A stretch of 64,000 bases of DNA. Origin: Cladosporium sp. IMV 00045. Its lineage: Eukaryota > Ascomycota > Dothideomycetes > Cladosporiales > Cladosporiaceae. Below are positions 22,684 through 34,832 of this stretch, piece after piece. Both the position numbers and the translations under genes were made by a program. The notes under the pieces were generated by a model that saw nothing but the letters and a program-made list of their open reading frames with translations, did not search any database and was not told the origin of the DNA. How positions within the stretch are numbered: position 1 is the first letter of the stretch; each line of letters begins with the position of its first letter. The stretch is from assembly GCA_001931905.2 (NCBI GenBank), contig MSJI02000748.1, positions 62,001-126,000 on the forward strand, given 5' to 3'.

Positions 22684-25600
22684 ATGTCTTTCAGGTGGAG
22701 AAGGCCTTCGACCGGGACTGGCCAGCAGCAGCAGGCGCAGCAACAGCTTCCCTTCGCTGGAGACGATGCGTCGATCTCAGACGCCACGGCAAACAACAAT
22801 GGCAGCAATAATCTAGCAATCGACCAGAGTCGCCAACCTCCTGCAGCACGAGCGCGCGGCCGCACCGGATCCATGTCTTCCGCCATCTTGTCGTCATCTC
22901 ACGGTCTGCCTTCGCGATCGTACATCCACCACGCCGGTCACGGAATCCAGGAGCCCTTGCAGTACTCCTCGTCCGGAGTCAGAGAGCAAACCGCGGAGCT
23001 GTCGTCTTCCTTCCTGAGCGATTCGGAGATGGCAAAGCAGTTCGAGCCTGCCGAAGATGACATATCACCCCAGAGTGTGGAGACTGTCCGAAGACACGAA
23101 CCCATAGCGGAGCGATCTGAACCTGTGACCCCTGACGGATCTCAAGAACATCCTCCTGTTGCTTCTGAGAATATCGCGGACATGCTTGCTGAGACGCCGC
23201 CTCCGGAGACTGCTGGACTGCTGCCCTCGCCCTTCTCAAGGCAATATGGCCTCAGACGGCCGAGTGAAAGCATACCGAACGTTGTTGTAAGCAACGAAGA
23301 CGCCGAGGACCCTACGGAGCGGACTGCTTTGCTTCCCAGAGCGCGGATATCGGCATACCGCAAACGGAGCAATGCCAGCGAACCCGATGTCGAGGGACAG
23401 ACTGGCTACAAATCCGGTGCCTGGAATGGCACTGGCCATCAATACCCTTCTTTGCGCAAGCTGGGTGACAGAGCGCGGAAGGCTGTCAATCCAAAGTCAT
23501 GGGACACAGCGGCGATGTTTAATAGCGTCATCTATCGCCCGGCGACCATGGTTCCTGCGGTTTTCCTGGGACTGCTGCTCAATTTGCTGGATGCGCTGAG
23601 TTACGGTATCATTCTGTTCCCGCTTGGTGAGGAAGTCTTCAAAGATATGGGAGCGGACGGTGTATCCATGTTCTACGTCAGTTGCATCATTGCGCAGCTG
23701 GTCTATTCGACAGGAAGCATTTTCCGTGGCGGTGTTGGGTCGGAAATGATCGAAGTCGTCCCCTTCTTCCACAAGATGACATACATGATCATGAGTCAAA
23801 TGGGGACGAGTAATCCGGATGCGCTCCGTGCTACGGTGATCACTTCGTACGCCATGAGCTCAATGCTGACCGGCATTGTCTTCTTTGCCCTCGGAAGTGC
23901 AAAGCTAGGAACACTGGTGAACTTCTTCCCTCATTCCATCCTCACCGGCTGCATTGGCGGTGTGGGAGTATTCTTGTTCATCACTGGTATTGAGGTTTCT
24001 GCTCGTTTGGATGGTAATCTGGAGTTCACTGCCGAAGTCCTGCACAAGCTTTTCTCCGCCGACACCGTTCCGCTCTGGATTCCTCCTCTGGTTCTCGCCA
24101 TCATCCTTCTGGTGATCAAGCACTTCTATGACCGCCCTTGGCTGGTGCCGGCATACTATATCGCCATCACGGCCGTTTTCTACATCGTCACCACGGCAGT
24201 CCCGTCCATCAACATGGAGGATCTTCGTGCCGGCGGTTGGGTTTTCGAGGCGCCTGCTGCGGGTGTTCCATTTTACAACTTTTACAGCCATTACAAGTTC
24301 AGTCTTGTCGACTGGGAAGCGATCTGGATGACCATTCCTTCTCAATTCGCGCTGACTTTCTTTGGTATTCTGCACGTGCCAATCAATGTGCCCAACCTGG
24401 CCATGGTCGTACAAGAAGACAACGTCAGCATCAACCGCGAGCTCATCATGCACGGCGTTTCCAACACCCTTTCCGGGTGCGTTGGTAGCATTCAGAACTA
24501 TCTCGTGTTCGTCAACTCGGTGCTTTTCGTCAACACGGGTGGTGACAGCCGTCTTGCTGGGTACATGCTGGCGGCGGCCACTGCTGGTCTTTGGGTTGCT
24601 GGCCCCATCGTCATTGGCTATGTTCCGGTCATGGTGGTCGGCACGCTGATTTACATGCTGGGCATCGATCTCGCGCAAGAGGCTATTGTTGCCACATATG
24701 GCAGACTCAACCGTCTTGAGTACTTCACTATTGTAGTGATCGCGCTGGTCATGGGACTCTACGATTTCGTTGTCGGCATCGCAATCGGCATCGGCCTTGC
24801 ATGCCTGGTCTACGTCGTGCAGACCTCAAGAAAGACCGTCATCAGAGCCGAGTTCTCTGGAGCTGTCGCGGAGTCTACCGTGCGCAGGCATCCGAGACAG
24901 CGGAACTATCTGCACAAGGTTGGGCCTCAGATCCGCGTGGTCAAGCTCGGAGGCTACCTCTTCTTTGGCAGTATCGTCAAGGTTGAGAAGAAAGTGCGCG
25001 CCCTCGTCGACGCCGAGGCTTTCGCTGCAGCACCTATCCGTTATCTTGTGCTAGACTTCACTCACGTTACCGGCATCGACTTCTCTGCGGCAGAGGCTTT
25101 TGGTCGGATGAACCGCATCTTACACAAACGTGATGTCAAGCTCACTCTCGCTGGCGTTTCTCTCGAAGCAGAGACCGGAAAATCCCTGCGCATGGTCGGC
25201 CTCTTCATCCCCAACGCCGAAGACCCCAGCATTCCCGTTCCCAAAGTCTTCGAAGACCTCAACGGCGCTCTCGAGTCTTGCGAAAACGAGCTCCTGGTCA
25301 TTCTCACCGAGAAGCAACGCTCCAGCTTCAAACCACCAGACTCGCCTCCCGTGCCTATCCCAGAAACCTCACAAAAAGATATCACCAGCAACGCCAAGAA
25401 CAACGCCCCCACGGCCTCCGCCCTGGACGCCATGATCGGCTCCCCTCGCCGCCAGCTCCTGCACCGCGCCGCAACCACGACCATAACGGAAACCGCCTCC
25501 CCCAGCGCCACCAAATGGCGCAACCTCAAACAACCCCTCCCGCTCATCCTCCAAGCCTTCCAAGACCTGACCCCGCGCTCCGAAGACTTCTGGTTCCGCC

Positions 25601-25974
25601 TCCTCCCCTACCTGACCCAGCGCACTTTCACGCGCGGCCAAACGCTCTACACGCGCGGCGACGCCCCCGACGGCTTCTACCTGCTGCAATCGGGAATCTT
25701 GCGTGCGGAGTACTTTCTGGAGCAGGGGAATTACCACGAAAGTATCGTGGCGGGCACGACGTGTGGCGAGCTGCCGTTTTTCAGCGGCACGCAGCGCACG
25801 AGCAGCGTTGTCGCCGAGCTGGATTGTGTGGCGTGGTTGTTGACGCCGGAGGCCTGGGAGGGACTGCAGGTCAAGGATGGCGAGGTGGCGAGGGAGTTGT
25901 TGAAGGTTGTTATGAAGTTGAGTGCGGAGAGGATGAATGCTATTACTAGCTATGTGCTTATTACGGCGAGTTGA
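22684..25974 (+). CDS. VSB1: SulP-family transporter with STAS and cNMP-binding domains, Vsb1-like
   Basis: One exon of 1096 codons. Order: a long Ser/Gln-rich cytosolic N-terminus (1-280), a SulP/SLC26 membrane domain (about 280-720, beginning YRPATMVPAVFLGLLLNLL), a STAS domain (about 748-840, with LVLDFTHVTGIDFSAAEAF) and a cyclic-nucleotide-binding fold (about 968-1080, with GELPFFSGTQRTSSVV). This order matches the yeast vacuolar protein Vsb1 (YGR125W), needed for basic amino acid storage in the vacuole; orthologs are often labelled sulfate transporters. In the phosphate-binding cassette the Glu of GEL and an Arg are kept, so ligand binding is possible but unproven. Confidence 0.92.
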   Translation: MSFRWRRPSTGTGQQQQAQQQLPFAGDDASISDATANNNGSNNLAIDQSRQPPAARARGRTGSMSSAILSSSHGLPSRSYIHHAGHGIQEPLQYSSSGVREQTAELSSSFLSDSEMAKQFEPAEDDISPQSVETVRRHEPIAERSEPVTPDGSQEHPPVASENIADMLAETPPPETAGLLPSPFSRQYGLRRPSESIPNVVVSNEDAEDPTERTALLPRARISAYRKRSNASEPDVEGQTGYKSGAWNGTGHQYPSLRKLGDRARKAVNPKSWDTAAMFNSVIYRPATMVPAVFLGLLLNLLDALSYGIILFPLGEEVFKDMGADGVSMFYVSCIIAQLVYSTGSIFRGGVGSEMIEVVPFFHKMTYMIMSQMGTSNPDALRATVITSYAMSSMLTGIVFFALGSAKLGTLVNFFPHSILTGCIGGVGVFLFITGIEVSARLDGNLEFTAEVLHKLFSADTVPLWIPPLVLAIILLVIKHFYDRPWLVPAYYIAITAVFYIVTTAVPSINMEDLRAGGWVFEAPAAGVPFYNFYSHYKFSLVDWEAIWMTIPSQFALTFFGILHVPINVPNLAMVVQEDNVSINRELIMHGVSNTLSGCVGSIQNYLVFVNSVLFVNTGGDSRLAGYMLAAATAGLWVAGPIVIGYVPVMVVGTLIYMLGIDLAQEAIVATYGRLNRLEYFTIVVIALVMGLYDFVVGIAIGIGLACLVYVVQTSRKTVIRAEFSGAVAESTVRRHPRQRNYLHKVGPQIRVVKLGGYLFFGSIVKVEKKVRALVDAEAFAAAPIRYLVLDFTHVTGIDFSAAEAFGRMNRILHKRDVKLTLAGVSLEAETGKSLRMVGLFIPNAEDPSIPVPKVFEDLNGALESCENELLVILTEKQRSSFKPPDSPPVPIPETSQKDITSNAKNNAPTASALDAMIGSPRRQLLHRAATTTITETASPSATKWRNLKQPLPLILQAFQDLTPRSEDFWFRLLPYLTQRTFTRGQTLYTRGDAPDGFYLLQSGILRAEYFLEQGNYHESIVAGTTCGELPFFSGTQRTSSVVAELDCVAWLLTPEAWEGLQVKDGEVARELLKVVMKLSAERMNAITSYVLITAS

Positions 25975-28900
25975 GGTGTTGGGGGAATTGGTTTGAGAGG
26001 GAGGGGGAGAAGAGGTAATGGATCGGCGGTGGTTGTGGTGTTTTGCTTGGATTTTTGTTGAGCGGTTCAAGTTTGCTGCTGTTCATTAGCGGTCGTTTTG
26101 GGCGGTTTTGGGGCCTCGCCTTCGCAGGCGCTTGGATTTTAGTCAGCCCTTTGTCTTTGCGCGAGAAAAAGCGAGATTCGCTGTGTTTGTGTGCAGAACG
26201 GAGGGAACACAAAGAGAGTGATATGGCGATGTATAGGAAAAGATACTACCTCTTAGAGACATAATGGCAAAGCTGTAAGGGTCCTCTCTTGAACTGTAAA
26301 GGTGTCCATGTTAATCAAGTAATGCCGGCCAGACACCACGATAAACTAATAACTAGACAAATCCCTACCTTGAGAAATGCCAATATTCTCTCATGGGGTT
26401 TTACCATATTACCCGGAAAATAGTTAACGAAGGGTGTTAATCGAGATTGCCGTAAGATTGACACGCGTGTGCCTGTCATTCATTATTCTCGAGCACACAC
26501 CAACCACGGAAGGCGTACGCAACTCAAACATCAAGATAGAAGCCAAAGAGCCCAGGTCAAGATCAAGAAAGCATGAAGACTCCAAGAACCTCAAAGAGAG
26601 CAAGGAATAATTGCCCCAGCAGGCACATCAACTGACATACGACCGTTTTCTGTCAAAACCCGAGTTCACAAGGTGAACCACTCGATCGATGCCGAACTGC
26701 GATCGCGATAGGATCACGAGGCTGTCAAATGTCAGCCAAGTCGGCAAAGCCAGCAGGGAACCACGCGGCCCTTCAAATTTCTTCTTTGCTCGGTGCCTTG
26801 GAAACTCGACAGCGGTCGCGGTGGTGGTCTTGCTGTAGACCGTAGATGAGGTGTGGGTGGGGCAAGAAGGACAAGATGACAGGGAAGCTTTGCTCTTGAT
26901 CCTTGTTCGGTTTTGGGGTCGGGTTCTTGTCTTTGCCTGACGATCGAGATGTTTCTTGAGCGCATTTATGGTTTCTGATCAAGAGGATGGAATCTGTGCA
27001 AGAAGTACATACATGTATTCATAGTGTTGTTCAGAAAGACAACAACGCCTGTGTAGAACGGCACCTACAACACATCTAGGAAACTCGTGACGAGGCACAG
27101 CTCCTCTTTTAATCAGAAATCCTAGCCGCGTGACGATTACGAGTCCCTCTTCGCCAATCAACCAAGTCAATCTAATCAATATAAAATAAACAAGAAAGAA
27201 AAAACCACTCTAAGTCTTCCTTCCAAACCTCCGATGGTCTTCAAGATCGAGATGCGTCCACCTGACAGACAGCGCCGTGACAAAAGTCGCGGTCCGCCGT
27301 TCTTCGCACATCGCCGGTACTGAGTGCTCCCACGAAGAGGAAAAAAGTAAAACTCTACTACCCTTACTACTGCGGGCTTACTTTCTCATGGTGAGCACGC
27401 GACTCGAAAAAAATGATGAAGCTCCAAACCAGTCTCGGACAAGGTTTCAACGTGGCGTCGCGCCGGCTTTCGGTGTGCTGACTTGAGGTGTGTGTGGGAT
27501 GGGAATCATAGGAGGGGCCGCGACATGGTGGGATAGAATTGCCCGATTCCGATGAGAGTCTTGATATTACTAGCCAATACGCGGCTCTTGTTTCGATGGA
27601 ATTGGTCCCGGCCGGTTCGGTAGCAGGGAAGAGAGATGTTTGTGACTTGTGAGTTTGACTTTGGACTTCCTCTCGGAGAGTTTCTGGCTAGGTAGCTACA
27701 GTACAACAAACGCGACGTTCTCCTTCCCAGCCACGTATATTTTCTTATAACGATGAACGCGCCCGCACGGCGAATAATGATATTTTTGTGGGCAAAGGGT
27801 CAGGGGAAAAGATGAGGAGAGGGCGCGTGGAGGGTTAGTAAGATGGTCCATGGGTTGAGGTTGTCCCGCCGTCTGACCGTTTGTTTATGTGCGTGCGAGG
27901 GCTTTGGATGGGCGCGTGCGTTTTCCTGGCTGGGAGAGGAGAGGGGGAGGGATCTGGACTCTGCAGGTGTCAATTGTCGTTGTTCGGGACGAACGACCGT
28001 TGAGATTCAGGAGGGAAAGTTGTGAAAAACAAGTCGGGCGGCTGGGAGGGCAGAGTTTTTGGATTTGGTTTCTTGCTATTTTTCGTATCACCATGCGTCG
28101 CGCGAGACGTCTGTAAAGCAGTTTTGGGATTGCTGCGTTTCCGTGTGCGACGCCGCGGTAGATGTTGGATCGCGCGCGTCTCGGCATTGCTTTTCTTCGA
28201 TGGAAAAGAGGTGAGGGCATGGGGGCATGGGCATGGCGTTCGCCCGCCCTAGAAAACAATCAGACGATTGCAATCGTCGAAGCTTCAACGATTCATCTGT
28301 CGTCTACCACTACTGCTCAACGTAGACGCGCAGCGACGCCAAGTAGATTGAGGAATGCACTTTGGTTGAGGCGAGGAGTAATGTATATAACCACGGCGGG
28401 CAGTAGTCCAGATGCTGTTATTGCTTTGCTCGCCAACCACGCCCGCATGCTTTCCCCAACCCTGGTAGAAGAGACAGATCGCATGCTTCATACAGGTTTC
28501 AGACAAGGCTGGCGGGATGGCTTTGATTGGGCCCACCAAGGGGGCATGAGGGCGCGAAGGCGCTTGTTTAGCTTCCTGAAGATCTGCCGGCAGCCGCCCA
28601 GTGGTGTCTCGACTCCGTGGTCTGTTTCAGCACACCGGGCAAGTATAGTCTAGCAAAGTCCCCAGCGCAGGTCTAGAGGGAGATTTGACCCGTTGGAATG
28701 GCTGGAAGAAGGGGTTGAGGGGGGACGTTCTGCGGCGCACGCACGATGAGGCTAGGCATTACTGCGGAAGGGCGCGAGTGCAGAGTACAGTGATGGTCGC
28801 ACAGTTGGTGTGTACAGACAAGCATGAGGCTGTCGGAATATGTACGATGATGCCTGACGTGCAGCGGGAGAGTCGGAATGGGGATGGGAGGTGTTTGACG

Positions 28901-29935
28901 TGGTGTACAGTATGTCGGTACCTTGCGATGGGTAACGTGGGTGGGTTGGAAACAGTCGCATGTGACAGCCGACGTGGCCATACCAAGCACGAGAAGTAGA
29001 GTCTGCCTGTCAGTAGTAATACACCGTCCAATAGCGGTGACTCGTGTCGCCCCAAGCTCTAATCAATAGCAATAGTGTATGTGGGCCAGGCATCGCACCG
29101 CGCCGCGCTCCAGCACGAAGGAAGAGAGCGGCCGGTCAAGAAATGTGTCAATAGGCCATACACCTTGCTGGTGAAAGACAAAGAGAATAGCAGTGGTAGT
29201 GAGATAGGGCCTCAGTCTGCCTGCCAATAGTCTACGGTATCAGGGTCTGTCCCTCACTCAATAACCACTTCCCCCAACCTACTAGGCACTGACTGACTGG
29301 CCCTGGCCCTGCATACTGCCGGTAGCCACTCATATCGCGACTTCACCACCACATCACATCACTGCTCACCTCATTCCCTCCCATCTGCCTCCCATTCACA
29401 CACACACCCATCCTGGGCCTGGCCACGTCGTGCACCCTCACCTCGGCCTGCTGCCTCTACTGCTATCATTATTGCTTGCAGCACTCGGCGGCGACAACGA
29501 GGAGCTCCCCCCGCCCGCCGCCTCTTTTTTTCCACAACAGTTGACCGTCCCATACGTGAATCACGCGCGCCGTTGTATGCTGGCCGGTGCGTCCTCCTAA
29601 ACAATCTCGCTTGACGGAGGCTCCTGCTGCCCGTAGCGCACAGAGCTCTTACCCAGCACGCCGCGCATTATTCAAAACTGAAACGCCTCCCCTTCGCCTA
29701 CCTCGATCTGCCCTTTCTCCCAGAAATTCCTCTCGGTTCAGCAAAATCCTTTCTTGCGTTGTGATACCCCCATCGGTCAAGCTCCTCCATAGGCTTGCCG
29801 TTTGTTTTCCTCCCACTTTGATACCCGACCCCGTTCTGAGAGCGCGGTCACCCAACTCCTAATACTCCCCCTCCACCCGCTCACAACTCTTGCTATACGC
29901 GCTTACGAAAGTCGCCTTAACCCACCACCTTCATC
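25975..29935. other. Largest gene-free stretch (about 4 kb)
   Basis: I find no ORF with domain similarity or good splice structure on either strand. The first 300 bases are transporter 3' flank. The last ~350 bases are pyrimidine-rich and look like the promoter and leader of the PH-domain gene. A CATGGG-rich patch lies near 28215-28235. A non-coding transcript or a long regulatory region is possible but nothing in the sequence proves it. Confidence 0.5.
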
Positions 29936-32140
29936 ATGTCTGACGCACACAACACCACCGCCGCCGCCGCGCCCGCCGAGGTCGTCGCTGACAGGGCCAT
30001 GACCGAGTCTACTCCTATCGCTCCGGTCGAGGAGACCGCCGCCGCGCCTGCGACCACCACGGAGGCTGTTGCTCCCGCCACCGCCACCACTGAGGCTCCC
30101 AAGACTGAGGAGACCACCGCTGCTCCCGTCGCCGTTGAGGAGAAGACTGAGGAGGCCGCCGCCCCTGCGACTGAGGCCAAGGTTGCTGAGCCCATCGTTG
30201 AGGGCCAGCTCGGTTACAAGGCTCCTGGCCTGCTCAAGTGAGTATCGAGATCGATCATCAAAGTCATGCATGAACAAACAATTAACAACCTTCCAGGCAA
30301 TTCACTTTCTCCAAGAAGGAGTTCTGGCTCAACGACGCCGCCGTCACTCCCCAAAACCTCGGCCTCTACCTCCGTGGCGAGAAGTCCGAGATCTCTCACC
30401 CCGTCACCGCCTGGGCCAGCCAGACCGGGAAGGGCCTTCTCTTCTTCAACAAGAAGGGCGAGAGCGACCGTACCCAGCCGGCTGGTGTCATTGCTCTCTA
30501 CGACGCCACCGACCTCAAGAAGGCCTCTCCCCACGAGTTCACTTTCGACGTCAGCGGCCACAAGCACAGCTTCAAGGCCAACAACGATGCTGAGCGTGAT
30601 GGCTGGTACCAGTCCATCGAGAAGGCGATCGAGCTCGGCAAGGCCTCTAAGGAGTCCGTCCGTGACAGCGAGGGCTACAAGGCCGAGATCGAGAAGCTGA
30701 GTATGATGTCCTGAATTTGTTGATATTCTTCATTTCACATGCTAACGAGAATTTGCAGACACTCCCAACACTGTTGGCGCCGCCGTCAGTGTCCCCAAGA
30801 CCCGTGGCCAGTCTCAGCCCAAGAAGAGCACCGATGCTGCCGACGCCGCTGAGCCTCAGCGCACCGGCTCTTCCGACGGTGATGACGAGGAGCTCAAGAA
30901 GAAGGCCAAGAGCCGCTCTACCTCCCGTGGCATGCTCAACCGCCTGAAGGGCAAGAAGGAGGAGGCTGAGGTCAAGAAGGAGGAGAAGAAGGAGGAGAAG
31001 GCCGCTGAGAAGGAAGAGAAGGCTGCCGAGAAGGAGGAGGCTAAGGCTGAGGAGTCCACTCCTGCTGTTGCCGCCGTCGCTCCTGTCACTGCTGCCTCTG
31101 CCGCTGCCCCTGTCGAGAGCACCACTGGTATGTACAAGCCTTTCCTCGACCGTCAGAAAATTACTAACAATTTCCTAGCTGAGCCTACCACCGAGACCAC
31201 CGCTGCTCCTGCTGAGGAGAAGCCCATCGAGGCTCTTCCCGCCGCTGAGGCCAAGCCTGAGACCAAGGCTGAGGAGAAGCCCAAGGTCAGCAAGCGTGGC
31301 AGCATCTTCGGCAAGCTTCCCAGCGCCTGGGGCAACCTCAAGTCTCCCAAGACTGAGAAGGCCGAGAAGGACGCTGAGCTCAAGCCTGAGGTCCCGGCCA
31401 AGGACGCCGCCGTCGCTGACGCTCCCCCTCAACTCCCCGAGACCGCCGCCACCGAGCCCATCGAGACTCCTGTCGTCGCCCCGGCCACTGAGGCTTCCAA
31501 GCCTGAGATCACCGAGACTGCTCCTGAGGCCTCCAAGACCGATACTGCCACCCCCAACAAGGAGAAGAAGAACTTCCTCTCCGGTCTCTCCTTCATGAAC
31601 AAGCGGGACCGTAGCGTGAGCCCGTCTGCCGCCGTTAAGGAGCAGCCGGTGAAGACCGAGACTCCCGCTGTCGCCCCGGTTACCCCGGCCAAGGAGGAGA
31701 CTCCCGCTGTCGAGCCCGTCAAGGCTGAGGAGCCCGCCACCACCGAGGCTGCTCCTGTCGCCGCCCCGGTCGCCACCGAGACCGCTGACAAGGTCGAGGA
31801 GCCCAAGGCTGCTGACGCCACCTCCCCCAACGGCAACAAGCGCTCTTCCATGCTCGGTAACCTCGGCCGTCGCGCCAGCAAGGCCCTCAACCGCATCCAG
31901 CCCAAGAAGGAGAACGCCGCTCCTGCTGCTGCTGAGAAGAAGACCGAGGAGACCGCTGAGCCCGCTGTCGAGAAGAAGGCTGAGGAGACCACCTCCACGG
32001 AGCCCGCCGCCCCTGCTGCCGCTCCCAACGCCTCCGAGACCGTCGCCGACACCACCGTCCCGACCACCGCGGCCGCTGAGGAGAACAAGCCTGAGGCCGT
32101 TGGCGTCAACACCCCGACCCCTGTCGCTGCCAGCGCTTAG
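29936..32140 (+). CDS. PH-domain protein with long Ala/Glu/Thr-rich tail (Meu6-like)
   Basis: Four exons: 29936-30237, 30297-30700, 30759-31127 and 31179-32140; 678 residues, phases consistent. An Ala/Thr/Glu-rich N-terminus precedes a PH-like domain at about residues 100-215 (KQFTFSKKEFWLNDAAVTPQ to RDGWYQSIEKAIE). It resembles the PH domain of fission yeast Meu6 and related fungal proteins of unclear role, probably membrane or cortex associated. The remainder alternates basic motifs (KRGSIFGKLPSAWGNLKSPK, KRSSMLGNLGRRASKALNRI) with Lys/Glu and Pro/Ala repeats; the basic motifs could bind lipids. The third intron is 51 bases with an intact TTACTAAC branch site, and it has no in-frame stop. 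C-ending codons suggest strong expression. Confidence 0.85.
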
Positions 32141-33459
32141 TATGCCTGACGCGATCAAGTGTTGACCCGGTTTTTCACAAACCCAACCACTCCCTCGAGG
32201 CAATCCTCTCTCGTGCTGCTACTGCTGCTTTTTGTTTTTCTCGCGTGTGCTGCGTTTTTTCCCGTTGGACCGATTGCTTTGGGCTGACTGCTGATGAATG
32301 CTTCTTGGCTTGCTGTTTTACATTTTGGCGACCATGGCAGGCTGAGCCCTTCGCACAAGATACCCTGACTGCTTTTTTTCTTTTTAATTTCTTTAATTTT
32401 TTTTTGCTGGTAACTGACTACACTCTCCTTACTGATGTGTTCAATTTGCTGTTTTTTCTGCTGTTGCTTGCTTTCCTCTGCTCTCAAGTCTTTTTTTGAT
32501 AGGTCTGTTTAATTACGGTAGAGATGGTTAATGTGGTAATAAAAGAACAAGGGTTTCCTCAATACGAAGAGCACGTGCTGAGTATCTTCTGTTTTTTTCC
32601 CTTCGTGACTCAGTAGCGTTATTGATGCTCGATAGCCACTTTGTTACTCCCTCACTGGGGACCGATGCTTAGGGTTTTCTTTGCAGAGAGGTCTATGGCT
32701 TTGATTGTATTAAGATCGTGCGGCGTTACAATGTATTATTAGCTCGTCTGTCAAGCGAGTCGTGTAGAAAACTTTTGTGAGGAAACTAGGTACTATTACT
32801 ATTATCGCCTAGGGCTTGACTATAATCTCGGATCTATACCATTCACATTTATGTTTTGATCGAGATCCGCTGGTTAGAAGGCATCTCGTTTTGTCTACTT
32901 GTATTGATACAGAGCGAAGTGCAGTAGATGCCTGCCTCGGCAGGATGCGACGCCCGAAGATGGGAAAGCAGGACTTTTGGAAGGAATCGGACCCTTGCTC
33001 GCTCGCCTCGCGGGTCGATGTCATCAGCTTGCAGCCGCAGCAGAGAGGGAGCTATAGAGGGCTTGAGAGGCTAGAACACGGCGAGCGACTGGGCAAGAAT
33101 GCCTTAGTCTGCTAATGAGTGGAAGAGGGGGCTTTGCCCTTACGACCTTTTTAGTAGGTATGTATGCTGAACGGACGTAGACTGCTGCCCTTGACTCTCT
33201 ACCAATCTTACTCTTGCAATTGAGAGTGAAATCTGGGATTCTCTCTGAAGTATCTTCGACATTGTGATTTCACCATTCGCTGTTTGATACCCTCAGCATC
33301 ATCATCCTTTCACTCGACGATCTTGCAGGCGCCACTACCACCGCTGCCCCGTCCAGTCCTCCGACTTACGATTACCTCACTCTACCTACATCTCCGCATA
33401 GCAAGCACCTCCACAGCGACGCGATCGCGAGGCGCATTCGCGACGCTGGCTTTTAGTTC
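32141..33459. other. Intergenic, T-rich 3' flank then promoter
   Basis: The first 400 bases are the 3' flank of the PH-domain gene, with T-rich tracts near 32370-32410 and 32440-32500. No gene is recognised. The right end is the promoter of the UBTD-like gene. Confidence 0.6.
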
Positions 33460-34430
33460 ATGGTAAGTCATCCTCACCTTTTTCTTTGAATCCTTTCTCA
33501 AACAACCCTCGATCCTAACCCTTCCTTCCTCGCCAGGGTTGCTGCGCCTCACGCCCCAACGCCTCCACCGACCATGACCCCGCCGCTCCCCACCCAGCAA
33601 ACAGCAGCAGCAGCAGGGACAATGCCCACCTCCCGCACGACTCCTCCCGCGCGGCGATAAACCAGCAACAACCGCCTCATCAGCAAAGCCAACAACAAGG
33701 GCAAAACTCCTCCCCCTCCTCCCGCCGGCCCTCCACCTCCCCCATCCGCCCTAACCAACCCATCCGACCCCCCTCCCCACTCCCCACCAGTCCCAGCACC
33801 ACAACCGGCTCCGCGGCACCCTGGACCCGCGCCCGGCTCGACTCCGAGCGCGAAGCGTTCTTCGACACGCGCGTCACCGGCAGCGCGGAAGTGTGGCGCG
33901 CGCTCAAACTGGCGTGCGAGTGCCTGCGGCGCGGGGAGGTGGCGCAGGCGCAGGGGATTTTGGACGCGGTCGGGTTGAATGTTCCTGACGGACGGGTGGC
34001 GGTCGGGGCGCAGGTTGTGGTTGGACGGAGGGGGAGGGAGAGGGAGAGGAGGGTGGGCGGGGTTTTTGATGAGAGGGGAGTCAGGTATGAGGTGCCGGAG
34101 TGGGTCGTGGTTGATCCGGGGGATGTTGTTGAGGAAGATGGGGATGAGGAGGAGGGGGAGAAGGGGGGAAGGGAGAAGGTGGGTGAGGATGGTGGGGTGG
34201 GGGAGATTGTCACGCTGAGAGCGAGACTGAGTGATCGGCCGGTGGATGTTACGGTGAGGATTGGCATGGGTCAGACTGCAGGCGTGGTCTGTGAGGAGGT
34301 CAGGGAGAGGGTGGGGAGGAGGAAGGTGAGGTTGGTTTATTTGGGGAGGGCTTGGGCGGAGGGTAGGACGTTGGAGGAGTTGGGGTATAGGGAGGGGGAT
34401 GTGGTGAGTGCGTTTGTTTTTGAGGAGTGA
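33460..34430 (+). CDS. UBTD-type ubiquitin-like domain protein, start codon in its own exon
   Basis: Exon 1 supplies only the ATG at 33460-33462; a 74-base intron (GTAAGT donor, GCCAG acceptor) leads to exon 2, 33537-34430; 298 residues. An in-frame TAG two codons upstream of the ATG fixes the start. The joined N-terminus is MGCCASRPNAS, with Gly2, Cys3-Cys4 and Ser6, a strong myristoylation/palmitoylation pattern also seen at the start of animal UBTD1/2. A low-complexity Ser/Pro/Gln stretch follows, then the UBTD N-domain at about 113-185 (VWRALKLACECLRRGEVAQA, RYEVPEWVV) and a ubiquitin-like fold at about 215-298. UBTD proteins interact with ubiquitin-conjugating enzymes; a membrane-tethered ubiquitin-pathway adaptor is inferred. 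Confidence 0.88.
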
Positions 34431-34832
34431 GGTACTCCTTTATATTCCCTTGCAACTTCGATTTGGGGGAGTGATTTGAAGGGCGAGATGAGGCATTGGG
34501 ATGGAGAATGGACTGGATTGGACGGGACTGGACTGCATTCAACAGTGGGCTGAACGGGACTATGTGCAGGGAGTTGGGTTTCATTCTTTTTCTTTTTCTC
34601 TTTCTGTTCTTTACTTATCATTAATCTGTAGCATAAACATTATGTATAATGCATTCCAAAATTCTGCACTACAGTCCTACAGCATCTTCGTCTGCTCTCA
34701 CTCACATGAAGCTTTGGCATGTGATCTGCCAAGCCAAACTTCAACTCTCCCCATCTCATCATCGACAGCAAGCTTATTAGAGCTATCTCCCATCCAGCTC
34801 TACAAGACACACCACCCTCACCACGCAGTTAC
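34431..34832. other. Short intergenic region between two plus-strand genes
   Basis: Nothing recognised beyond the 3' flank of the UBTD-like gene and the promoter of the LYR protein gene. Confidence 0.6.

Noticed and set aside
31175..32203. 342-codon Gly/Leu/Ser-rich frame antisense to the PH-domain gene
   Set aside because: Mirror of the Ala/Glu/Lys low-complexity coding region; no independent start, splice or domain evidence.
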